DNA from: Schistocerca nitens
Taxonomy: Eukaryota; Arthropoda; Insecta; Orthoptera; Acrididae
Length of the DNA: 64,000 bases
Direction of reading: 5' to 3'
Assembly (NCBI RefSeq): GCF_023898315.1
Contig: NC_064614.1
Coordinates: 376,215,348 to 376,279,347, forward strand
Positions 45,979 to 55,918 of this stretch are shown one piece after another. Positions within the stretch are counted from its first letter, which is position 1. Each line of letters opens with the position of its first letter. The notes beneath the pieces were generated by a model. The model was not told the DNA's origin. It was given only the letters and a program-made list of their open reading frames with translations, and ran no database searches. The position numbers and the translations under genes were made by a program.

Positions 45979-46335
45979 TGAAACGTCCCCGTAGAAAAAT
46001 TAATGAATTACTGTGCTGGTAAACCCCTTACGTTATTTGATATATATATCAGTTCATGCCATCCAGTCTTACAAATTTACTCTCTCTGATGGACAAACGT
46101 CCAGATTATCCGCTCTCAAAACTCCGCCATCTCGCTCCCCACATCCACCACTGCTGGCGGCCTCACCTCCAACTGCGCAACGCTACGCGCTGTTAACATC
46201 CAGCTGCTCAACACTACAATAGCGACAGTTCCAACAACGCCAACGAGCCACAGACTGCACTCAGCACAGTCAGTGATTTTCATATAGAGCGCTACGTGGC
46301 GTTACCAACAAAAAAACCTAAACAGCCTACTTACA
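45979..46335 (-). repeat. Solo LTR, 357-bp variant
   Basis: TGAAACGTCCCC at the left and CCTACTTACA at the right, flanked by AGGT (45975-45978 and 46336-46339). Related to the 705-bp solo LTR (shared block with CTGGACGTTTGTCC in reverse) and to the 555-bp LTRs, but it lacks a central part of about 350 bp. Confidence 0.92.
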
Positions 46336-46339
46336 AGGT

Positions 46340-46814
46340 CTTCGTTACAAAATTTGTTAGTTTCACTTTTTACGGTAAATCCTAAACTATTGTGGATATG
46401 ATCAGTATTCAAGTTTTATTGGGATCATCATGAAAATTTATGGAGGATGGCACATTAAAATTACTGTGGCTTGATTCCCTGCACTACTACAGAATAAAAT
46501 AGTTTTCATAGATGCTTCCCTTTGTGGCCGATCTCAGGTCCGCCATATTTAACACTGCTACGTCTCCTTGGCCACAAAAGCCTTCTACTGGGTTTCCCTA
46601 TGACGTAGGTTTTCGTCTGTCTCACTCGCACACTACAGCGCTTAGGCCTCAATAAACAATAGACGCCTGTGAGTTTCTCCATCTCGTGGTGAATCTGCGC
46701 CCTTTGTGGCACCAGGTGCTGGACGACAGGGTTCGTTTGACAATCCCTGCAGGCTGACTCTTGCCACAATACGTTTAAATGAGAGCGAAATGCTCGCTAA
46801 CTCACACTGTGTAA
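46340..46814. other. Unassigned sequence
   Basis: Mixed composition, no family recognised. The 87-codon minus-strand frame at 46506-46769 shows no motif. Confidence 0.3.
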
Positions 46815-47015
46815 TTGGAAATTTGTGGCAAGGTCTTATGGGACCAAACTGCTGAGGTCATCGGTCCCTAAGCTTACACGCTACTTAATCCAACTTAAAC
46901 TAACTTACGCTAAGGAAAACACATACACACATGCCCGAGGGAGGACTCGAACCTCCGACGGGGAGAACCGCGCGAACAGTGACAAGACGCCCGAGACCCC
47001 GCGGCTACCCCGCGG
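46815..47015 (-). mobile_element. tRNA-derived SINE (fourth family)
   Basis: Head at the right (reverse CCGCGGGGTAGCCGCGG), B box GGAGGTTCGAGTCCTCC in reverse, tail at the left TTGGAAATTTGTGGCAAGG. No target duplication found; the head adjoins another SINE-like sequence. Confidence 0.85.
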
Positions 47016-47048
47016 AGCGACCTCCTGTGGGAATCTCAGAGTAGCGAA

Positions 47049-47335
47049 CGTGGAGGAAACGGATAGGAATTACGGATCGGTGACGGTCGGTGGGAGTGTG
47101 AACGGACCGTGAGGCGCGCTAAGATAGTCCACGCAGTTGCGAGCATGCGGTGTCCCAGAGGCGCATTGGTTAACACACCTGCCTATTAAGCAGTAGATCC
47201 CAGGTTGGAAACCCAGTGTGGTAAACATTTTTGTGCGTCGCCATTGAGTCTGCATAAGGACTGCATAATGCAGCTGACAGCAGTGATCCCTCTCTTTTCC
47301 TTTCTTCCCCTCTCCATCTTCAATTTACATATAAG
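47049..47335 (+). mobile_element. tRNA-derived SINE-like repeat (fifth family)
   Basis: A tRNA-like segment at about 47149-47220 (CATTGGTTAACACACCTGCC as A-box part, CCAGGTTGGAAACCC as degenerate B box) follows a 100-bp leader. The body continues through GCAGCTGACAGCAGTGATCC. Ends are estimated. Confidence 0.65.
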
Positions 47336-48324
47336 GAATCGTTTGTTTTGGGATATTGGACATCATTGTTCTAGTCGATTATTCAACTAACGATCCTATC
47401 CACACAAATTATGATGATATATTCCGCTGTTTGGCAGTTGTACTCACAAGGGAACCTCCCCATCGCACCCCCCTCAGATTTAATTCTAAGTTGGCACAGT
47501 GGATAGACCTTGAAAAACTGAACACAGATCAATCGAGAAAACAGGAAGAAGTTATGTGTAACTATGAAAAAATAAACAAAATATACAAACTGAGTAGTCC
47601 ATGTGGAACATAAGCAACATCAAAGACAATGTGAGGTTAGGAGAGCCGTTGTCCTGTGGTTAGCGTGACCAGATGAGGAACGAAAGGTACTTGGTTCAAG
47701 TCTTCCCTCCAGTCGAAATTTTAATTTTTTGTTTTCAGTTTATGTCACAAACTCTTATGTTTTCATCACTTTTTTGGGAGTGATTATCACATCCACAAGA
47801 AAACCTAAATCGGGAAAGGTAGAAGAATCTTTTTACCCATTCGCCAAGTGTACAAGTTAGGTGGGTCGACAACATATTCCTGTCATGTGAAGCACATGCC
47901 GTCACCAGTTCCGTATAGAATATATCAGACGTGTTTTCCTGGGGAGGAATCGGTTGACCTATGACCTTGCGATCAAATGTTTTCGGTTCCCATTGAAGAG
48001 GCACGTCCTTTCGTCTACTAATCGCACGGTTTTGCGGTGCGGTCGCAAAACACAGACACTAAACTTATTACAGTCAACAGAGACGTCAATGAATGAACGG
48101 ACAGATCGTAACTTTGCGAAAATAAAGAAATTAAAATTATCACTCGAGGGAAGACTCGAACCAAGGATTCCTCGTTCCGCAGCTGCTCACGCTAACCACG
48201 AGACCATCGGGCACCAGGGCTTACATCATCCTTGATGTTGCCTATCTTCCGCATAGACTACTCGGTTTGCATATTTTGCTTATTTTTTCATAGTTCCACA
48301 CCTTCCTGTTTTCTCGATTGATCT

Positions 48325-50026
48325 TGAAAGGTCTCTGTTGGATTCCTTTCATGTTTGATTTCTTAAATCTGTTGTCATTTATGGAATAAATTCCTCTTCT
48401 AAATCTACTGTGGCGTTTCTGACTATCTGGGAGGAGACTGAGTAGTGGAACATGTTACTTTTACACGTAAACAAGAACGATCTATCACACTACTACACTT
48501 TAAAACACAGTTTATATGTAATTCATGTCACACAGTCTCATACGGAACCTACATCCGCTTTCTGTTATATACTGTATATGATAAGATACTGTCATCCCCC
48601 CTCCCTTCTGTGTGAGAGGATGAATGATCAAATGTGTTTGTAGTTGCATGCTTGAGGGTAGCAGACAAGGCTGTCTGCTAGAGAACAGTAGGACCAACGT
48701 CGGAACAGGTAGCTACGCTTTCTTAAAGCAGAGAGGTTTCTATCCTTAGTATGGTCCTGTCCGTCCGTTGTCATGTTGGTATAGGTATCTGCCCCTCTGG
48801 CCCCTTCCGTTTGTCTTTGTGAGCCACCCTCAGGAAGCACGCTTGGCAATAGGCAGTTGCAGTCTGGCGGTGGCGAGCGTCTGAAATGGTAAGATCTCCG
48901 GCTAAGTGCGTGTCTGCTAAGTCCGTAGGACAATGGATTTGTTAAGTTCAGCCTAACTGAGAATTTAATCACCTTTATTTCGGGTTAGCTCTAAGATATC
49001 TAAGGTTATCTTAAATTGCAGCGTAGTGTAATTCTCGTGTGAAGTTCATATCATTTTCCGGGAGTTGCTTTGTTACTACTTTGTGAGTAAAGTGGAACCA
49101 CGTGTTGATCAGTAGCTCTAACTAAGATCAATCTTAAACGCAAATGCTTGTGTGATTATAACGTCTCGTCTTGACAATATTTTGCAATATAGCAACTTTC
49201 CTTTATGTTCAACCCACGTGGGGTGTACTTTGTGAGACCAGTACCACGTGCTTATATAACTGTTTGACCCGTCAGGTTAACAGTAAGACGTTAGTAACCA
49301 GTTCGAGGTTTTTCTTTTGTAATTTGCTTTTCGATCTAATTTATTTTAATTATCGAAATTATTGTGGAGTTACACGCTTTGTGTAAACCAAGTTGACCAC
49401 GTGAAGCATGTGGTGTAATCATCAAAGTAGCCCTCAGCTATTCTTTTCGCGAAGATTTCACAAAGAGTTAATATGAATTTAGTATACCAGTGTGTGGTAA
49501 TTACATGACGGACAGGATTGTGCTACGAACGTAATTTCTTTGGGTGAAAATTTGAATCTGTTGGTAGTGGTTAATTTTCTGTTGCATATGTTTCAATATT
49601 CTTTGTGTGTTGTTTTATGAATGCTGTGTTGTATGCAGACTCCCAATCTTGGCTCTATATTTGATGTGTTCCGTAAGATTTTCACAATCCTAAATAAGGC
49701 ACCAGCTTGTTACGAATAGAATTTAATATGCTGAAATTTCATGATCAATCTTAAAATAAATTCCCAAATATAACTGATTTCTTTCTTTTTATTTAAATTC
49801 TCTTTTTTTATATATATATATATATTACCGGTTGTTGTATGACTATTAAAAGATTATCATTAATGTTAGTCTGTTTGGGAATTTGGTAAACTTAGACTAG
49901 ATACCTGATGAAACAGTTGCCCAGTAATCCACGGTTAACTTCCCCAGACAGCTCACAGCTTTTAACCCGGTTTCATTCTCCATCAGTACCGCTTTCAGCA
50001 TACCAAATTAAAGCTAAAACGTTACA
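48325..50026 (+). repeat. 5' LTR (1,702 bp)
   Basis: TGAAAGGTCTCTG to CTAAAACGTTACA. Long for a gypsy LTR. Contains AATAAA near 48383 and 49755 and a short TA run at 49809-49826. Has GACT at about 48420 that the 3' LTR lacks. Confidence 0.97.
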
Positions 50027-50044
50027 CATGGCGACCCTGTTCTG
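50027..50044 (+). promoter_or_regulatory. tRNA primer binding site
   Basis: CATGGCGACCCTGTTCTG directly after the LTR. The TGG start is typical, complementary to a tRNA 3' CCA. The particular tRNA was not determined. Confidence 0.75.
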
Positions 50045-50421
50045 TGATTCCGCTAGACTCTGGAATCTCTGAAACGTTAGATTGCGAGCGTGTTATAATC
50101 TTAATTTTTTTTCCCTACAGCGCTCAAACAACTTCTGCGTTGTTTCTGAGCAGACTTTCAAAAGATTCACGGCGTTGTTGAGCGGCGTTGTGTTGTATGT
50201 CTTGTTTTGTTTTCTATATTTGTGTATTCTATATATGTGTGTTTATATGTGTGTTTTTTTTTCCTCGCTTGTAAATTCCACTGTTTCGATCAAACATAAA
50301 AATTTGTTTTGCGTGTGAAAAAGTGCGTACTAGGTTGGGTATCTTTCGTGTGACTGTCGTAATTTTTGGGGGACACATTTATTTTGATTAGTGTGTCACA
50401 TACCGGGTATAAATTGCACTA

Positions 50422-52476
50422 ATGCAGACACGTAACCAAGCTAAAAGTAAGCGGTCCGACAACTTAAGCAACATGGACGAAGGGGATAATTTGATTTCCA
50501 ATATTAACGCGTCGGGCAGTTCCGAAAATACAATGGGAAATACTTCAGACGAAATGCAAAACAGGACGAACTGGCTCACAGCAGAGCCAGAAATAAATTT
50601 GCCTCCTACTAACCAAATTGATTTGGCAGAACTCATGAAAGCCTTATTGCAACAAAATAAAGAATCATCCGAAAAATCGATCCGCGAGCTAGGCGAACAA
50701 ATGACGCAGAAATCAGAAAAATCGTTCAGAGAACAAAAAGAATCATCCGAAAAATCGATCCGAGAGCTAGGCGAACAAATGACGCAGAAATCGGAAAAAT
50801 CGATCCGCGAGCTAGGCGAACAAATAGACGAAAAACTAATCCAGCAGACAAATAAAGTCGACAAGTCGATGCAGAGAGTGTCCGATGATATCTCACAAAG
50901 AATAAACAATCTGGCAAGTGAAATAAAAAGTGATATTATGAAAGAATTAGGCCGTACATTTGAACAAATCGATGGTCGTCTGCAAGCCTTAGAACAGAGC
51001 AAGCGGAGTCGCGATGCAGAATCGAAAGAGAGCGAAGAACAGCTACTTAGGAATTTCCAAGCGCTGAGAGAAGAATGGCAAAGGGAGCACCAGCAGGTAC
51101 TCTCGAGGGTCCAAGACGCGGAAACGCATTGTCCCACGGCCGTTAGCAACACAATAGCGGACAACAGTTTAGCGATCCACGCGTTGGAACAGCAAGTTGA
51201 ACAATTGAAACAGACTGGGGCGGAGGACAAGAGACAAATACAGGATAATATTGCGGCATTAGCGGACATTGTAGGCACGATGAAGCTGACGGAAAGCGAG
51301 AACAATACTACACCAGTAGCGGCCGCAGAAACCGAAGAAGTGCGTTCGCTTCTGAGATTTCAGAAGGGACAGTTCGAAGTGAACAGGCAAAACAAAGCGG
51401 TAACAGGCGAATTACAAGAACGCGTGGCGCATCTGGAAAACCGCATGGCGTGTGATTCCGAACTCGCCAATAGCACTAAAAATAGCCGTACGAACAGTGC
51501 AGAGAGGGACTCCGGCCACGAGGGAGTTTTTGACGACAGGGAAGAATGTATTTTGAGGGGCAGACATGAGACGAATAGAAACATACAAGGGCCTCGCCAG
51601 GAGGAAATGCGTGGATTTGATTTCAAACATTTCCTTACGGTGAGAAAGTTTGAGATATTCCGAAATTCGCAAAAAGGAATACATCCACGAGCATGGCTCG
51701 AGCAATTTGAGTTCTGTCTTCCTCCCGACTGGGCAAGTTCACATAAGATAGAATATATGTGTGGCTATTTGGAAGGCGAACCGGCGAGTCGCATGAGGTC
51801 GGCAGTGCGTCACTGCAACTCCACTCGGGAGTTTCGACAAGCCTTTCTGTCCGCCTATTGGTCGGAAGCGGCACAAGATAGGGTCAAACATGGCATAATT
51901 ATGCTGCCAAATTTGAACCAGTCTGGTTTCGGCAGCCCTGCACGCCTATTCGACCACATGCTGCAGGCAAATCAATTTTTATACGACCCATACGGGCCTG
52001 CGGAACTAATTAGGATATGCATCACCAAATTGCCGATGCACTTGCGGCACGTCATTCTTGCGGGACGATGCAAAGAGGACGTGGAAACGTTTAAAACACT
52101 TCTCCAAGAGTTGGAATATAATACAGCAGAATGCCCGCCTAATCAGGCACAAAGTTATTACGGGGCACAGCAGCGCGATCGCAGTCGTGGCCGTCGTACT
52201 AATCAACGGCGTGACTGGTCGTCGCGACGCGAACGGAACAATAATCGGGACAGGCCGTATAGAAACTGGGGTAACAGTCGCGAACACAGGTGGAACAGCG
52301 GAAATGATCGAGGACGTGGACAGAATCGTGAACGGAACAGTTACGGCAACCAGAATCGATACTACGGTGAACACGGTGGGAATAGGACTATAGGCGGAGC
52401 ACCTCATGATGTTGAAATTCGGGCAGCTAACCCTAGACATAATCCAGCAAATGGAAATGAACAAAACCGGCAATGA
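50422..52476 (+). CDS. gag: gag of the 13.2-kb gypsy element (684 aa, intact)
   Basis: Particle-forming structural protein. Residues about 60-330 are coiled coil, with an internal repeat (SSEKSIRELGEQMTQKSEKS, repeated about three times at residues 76-135). The capsid-like core is about 398-560: FDFKHFLTVRKFEIFRNSQK, HPRAWLEQFEFCLPPDW, IEYMCGYLEGEPASRMRSAV, PYGPAELIRICITKLPMHLR. The tail (about 580-684) is rich in Arg, Asn and Gly (RDWSSRRERNNNRDRPYRNW) and probably binds RNA; no CCHC zinc knuckle is present. It ends RQ then UGA at 52474-52476, followed by C, and pol continues in the same frame. Starts at the first Met after the leader, MQTRNQAKSKRSDN. Confidence 0.95.
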   Translation: MQTRNQAKSKRSDNLSNMDEGDNLISNINASGSSENTMGNTSDEMQNRTNWLTAEPEINLPPTNQIDLAELMKALLQQNKESSEKSIRELGEQMTQKSEKSFREQKESSEKSIRELGEQMTQKSEKSIRELGEQIDEKLIQQTNKVDKSMQRVSDDISQRINNLASEIKSDIMKELGRTFEQIDGRLQALEQSKRSRDAESKESEEQLLRNFQALREEWQREHQQVLSRVQDAETHCPTAVSNTIADNSLAIHALEQQVEQLKQTGAEDKRQIQDNIAALADIVGTMKLTESENNTTPVAAAETEEVRSLLRFQKGQFEVNRQNKAVTGELQERVAHLENRMACDSELANSTKNSRTNSAERDSGHEGVFDDREECILRGRHETNRNIQGPRQEEMRGFDFKHFLTVRKFEIFRNSQKGIHPRAWLEQFEFCLPPDWASSHKIEYMCGYLEGEPASRMRSAVRHCNSTREFRQAFLSAYWSEAAQDRVKHGIIMLPNLNQSGFGSPARLFDHMLQANQFLYDPYGPAELIRICITKLPMHLRHVILAGRCKEDVETFKTLLQELEYNTAECPPNQAQSYYGAQQRDRSRGRRTNQRRDWSSRRERNNNRDRPYRNWGNSREHRWNSGNDRGRGQNRERNSYGNQNRYYGEHGGNRTIGGAPHDVEIRAANPRHNPANGNEQNRQ

Positions 52477-53094
52477 CAAACGATCAGCGCAGAAGGCGCC
52501 CAATCGGAACCAATAGACGACATGGCAAAGGAGTGCATACGGTATATAGAGAGGGAAGATATTAGAGAGGATTTGTTGCAAGAAACTACGAGTGCTAAAA
52601 TTTCGGGAATAAATCCAGTCGTGACAGTTGCAGTAAACGAAATATGTTTTAAGTGTGTCATTGACACTGGAAGCCCTTTCTCGATAGTGAGCGAGGCAGC
52701 ATTTCAAAAATGCGAAGGGACTGGGACTTGGCCCGTTTTTCAAGTGCGAGGAATAAAGGTGAAGGGCGCAATCTACGGTAAGAGCATAGAAATCCGAAGG
52801 CAAACTCGGCTTAATTTTACCTGCCAGGGAAGAGAGTTTGAGTACAACTTCTTTGTGCTCCCAATGCTGAATGTGGCAATGATTTTAGGAAATGACTTCA
52901 TGAATGCCCACCATGCAGTAATTGACATGGGTGGAGGAGTAATGACAGTTCAAGTTGGGGATCAGCCAATTAATTTAGTATTTGATGAATGCATATTATG
53001 TGCCGAGTCAGAAATTAGTTGCCTAAAATTTCAAGCTCAAACCGAGTCGCAACCCAGACTGGAGCTACTCGTGAACTATGTAAGTGAGTCGTGA
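52477..53094 (+). CDS. pol: pol, protease part
   Basis: Aspartic protease that processes gag-pol. The frame is open right after the gag UGA; the first Met is at 52522. The active site is CVIDTGSPFSIV (Asp about 48 residues after that Met) and the hydrophobic-Gly motif AMILGNDFM lies near the end of the domain (about 52890). The frame ends at a UGA at 53092-53094. The following codons in the same frame remain open and lead into RT, so this UGA is probably a nonsense mutation in the protease-RT linker. Confidence 0.92.
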   Translation, partial: QTISAEGAQSEPIDDMAKECIRYIEREDIREDLLQETTSAKISGINPVVTVAVNEICFKCVIDTGSPFSIVSEAAFQKCEGTGTWPVFQVRGIKVKGAIYGKSIEIRRQTRLNFTCQGREFEYNFFVLPMLNVAMILGNDFMNAHHAVIDMGGGVMTVQVGDQPINLVFDECILCAESEISCLKFQAQTESQPRLELLVNYVSES

Positions 53095-55293
53095 TCTACG
53101 TCTGGTGAGCAGGGGAAAGATGTTGCTTTTGCTGATGCACTGAGAAAGAGCATCGCGGGTGTCAGAACCACGGACAGGGAAAAGGAGAAATTGTATTGCC
53201 TACTTAGGAATCATGAACGGGTATTTTCTGAGACTCCGGGGGCTATTAAGGGTTTTACGTACCAATTCAGAGTACGTGACCATCAGAAGTTTTCTGTTAG
53301 ACCATACCCTATTCCCGTGGCGTATAAAGCCCAGGTGGAGAAGGAAATAAACAAGATGTTAGAACAAGGAATAATTGAACGGGCAGTAAGCTCGTACAAC
53401 TCACCTTTGCTTCTCGTGCCAAAACGCTACAACTCAGTTCGTTTGGTGCTAGACTCTAGACAGATAAACACAATTATTATGTCGGAAACGGACAGGCCTG
53501 AGAGCCTTGAGGAACTCTTACAACGTTTCCACGGGGTAAAGGTACTATCATCTGTCGACCTCCGTTCGTGTTTTTGGCAAATCGTGCTACACCCATCTTG
53601 CAGATTATATACAGCGTTCCTGTGTTACGGAAATTGTTTCCAATTCCGGCGTCTCCCGTTCGGACTAAACGTCTCATCAGCTGCTTTTATAAGGGGATTA
53701 AATAGCATTTTACCTGATGATTTGAAACAGCGAGTGACAATTTACGTGGATGACATATTAATTGCGGAAAAGTCGTGGGAGGACCATAATGACGTTCTGA
53801 ACAGACTACTGGATGTTTTTGAGAAGGCAGGTGTAACAGTCAACTTAGATAAGTCACAGTTCGGACGAGAGAACATAAAATTCTTAGGCCATATTGTCTC
53901 AGCAAATGGAATACAACCTGACCCGGAGAAAATTGCGGCGATAGCGGAGTGTGCAATGCCGACAAATAAAAAACAGTTGCGAGCATTCTTAGGCCTGTGT
54001 AATTTTTATAAGCGATTTATAAATTTTAGTGTACTTGGTACACCCCGTCTATGTGGTCTAACAGGGAAGAACGCTTTGTGGGTCTGGGATCAAGAGGCAC
54101 AGGATGAATTTTATAAATTGAAAAAGGCATTGGTAGAGGCTCCCATCCTCGTGCATCCCGACCTGACACAAGAATTCTGTTTAATGACGGACAGTTCCTT
54201 GTCAGGATTAGGTGCGGTACTGTTTCAAACGGAAGGAAATGATGATATTACAACTTGGAAAACAATCTCGATTGGGAGCAGGGTGCTCTCTCGATGTGAA
54301 AAAAATTATTCCGTGACGGAACTCGAAGCACTCGCGATAGTTTGGGCATTCTCAAAATTTAGGTATTTTTTATTTGGGAGGACCACAAAGGTGTACACTG
54401 ACCATCGTGCACTCCAATTTCTGATGAGCACAAAAATCACGCATGGGAGACTAGGACGCTGGGCACTATACCTACAGGAATATAACTTCACTGTAGAATA
54501 CATTCCTGGACAGAAAAATGTAATTGCTGACGCCTTATCGCGCATTCCTATAGGTTTGGTTCACACAGAAGAAAGGGAACTCGGTGAAAATAATTTTAGC
54601 ATCCTATACTTACAGAATGTAGCGTTCGAGAATTTTGTTACCACCTCTTTAGGGAGTATAGCGGACAAACAGGATAAGGACGCAGTATTGAAAGATATAA
54701 AGAAGAAGTGGGAGGACAAGGAGAATGTAGGAATACGCCAGTACTACTTAGTGCGCAATAGAATATTATTCAAGAAACGAGCCCCGGACGACTCCAGATG
54801 GGTGTTGGTGATTCCGGAGGAACTCGTAAACAAAATTATATGGTACATACACTTGAGTTATGGTCACTTCGGAGCACAGAAATGTTGTGAAAAACTGAAA
54901 GAGACATGCTATTTTAATAACATGCTACGGCGTATTCGTGGTGTACTTAGAGTGTGCGGACCTTGTCAGCGAGCAAAGGCGGCCACAGTGACTTATGTTG
55001 CATCATTGCACCCGATAATACCAAGCAAACTTTGTGACCTCGCGGCCGTGGATCTATTTGGGCCACTAATACGATCTAAAGCAGGTTTTGCATATGTTTT
55101 CGTAGCGGTAGAGCTAACCTCCAAGTTTGTGTGTCTGACTCCGTTGAAGCGAGCCACAGGAAGGGCAGTGGCAACTGCATTTGCAAAGCAGTTTCTGCAT
55201 GAAGTTGGGAGCGTGAAAAGGGTTATCTCGGATAATGGACCACAATTTAGATCGCAATACTGGCAGCGGATGCTTCGAAGAAGAAGAATTAAA

Positions 55294-55382
<89 letters not shown>

Positions 55383-55407
55383 TTCACCCCAGCTCGAACC
55401 CCAGTGA
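53095..55407 (+). CDS. pol: pol, RT, RNase H and integrase core
   Basis: First Met at 53191, but the frame is open from 53095. RT: GAIKGFTYQFRVRDHQKFSV, SSVDLRSCFWQIVLHPSC (motif A), RLPFGLNVSSAAFIRGLNSI (motif B), IYVDDILIAEKSW with catalytic YVDD at 53743-53754, KFLGHIVSANGI. RNase H: CLMTDSSLSGLGAVLF, ELEALAIVWAFSKF, VYTDHRALQFL, NVIADALSRIP. Integrase: zinc-binding HLSYGHFGAQK and CGPCQRAK, catalytic AAVDLFGPL and ISDNGPQFRSQYW. All catalytic residues up to here are present. The frame then enters a TA repeat (55296-55378) and ends at a stop in the wrong frame. Confidence 0.95.
55296..55378 (+). repeat. (TA)n microsatellite within integrase
   Basis: 83 nt of alternating T and A inside the integrase coding region, read as alternating Ile and Tyr. 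The decayed relative on the minus strand (near 6070) has no such repeat at the matching place. Confidence 0.97.
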
Positions 55408-55918
55408 GCGTATTATGCGTGAATTAGGAAAATTATGTAGGTTATACTGCAGTCGTGATCACCGATCGTGGGACATACACCTAAAAGGATTTCAAAATAT
55501 AATTAATGAGTTGCCTAATACGTCAACAAAGCTTCCGCCAATCACTGTGCTAAAAAACAAGGAGCCCCCAAGCAAAATCAAAGAGGTGGTGCCTTGGCCA
55601 CTAGAGCCGAGACTACGCCGGAACGCAATTGTTGACTTAGCTCTACGCAACATCAAGCGTGCAGCAGAAGCCAGAGTCAAGGCGTATAAGAAACACGTGA
55701 GAAAAACAGTGTTTCATGTAGGACAAAAAGTTCTTATCAGATCACACAAGCTGTCTTACAAACGGTCAGGTGTCTGCAAGAAATTTTTTAATCTCTTTAA
55801 CGGCCCGTATCGGATAAGGAAGATTCCCCATGAAAACGCCATAGAAGTGGAAACTCTTCGATCGAAGAAATCAAAAGGGCTACACCATGTGTCAAACGTA
55901 AAACCATACATTGAGTAG
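55379..55918 (+). pseudogene. pol: pol, integrase end, out of frame
   Basis: Continues the integrase: LFHPSSNPSERIMRELGKLC with the catalytic Glu, then VRKTVFHVGQKVLIRSHKLS and FNGPYRIRKIPHENAIEVET of the C-terminal DNA-binding domain, ending KPYIE at 55918. It lies in a different frame from the upstream core because the TA tract has a length that does not keep phase. Otherwise intact. Confidence 0.93.

Noticed and set aside
50388..51305. 305-codon open frame on the minus strand over gag
   Set aside because: It is the antisense of a coiled-coil, Glu/Lys/Ser-rich gag segment, which yields Ser/Cys/Phe-rich frames without stops. No domain, and the sense frame is clearly gag.
52006..52803. 265-codon minus-strand frame over the gag end and protease
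   Set aside because: Antisense of the Arg/Asn-rich gag tail and protease, with no family features.
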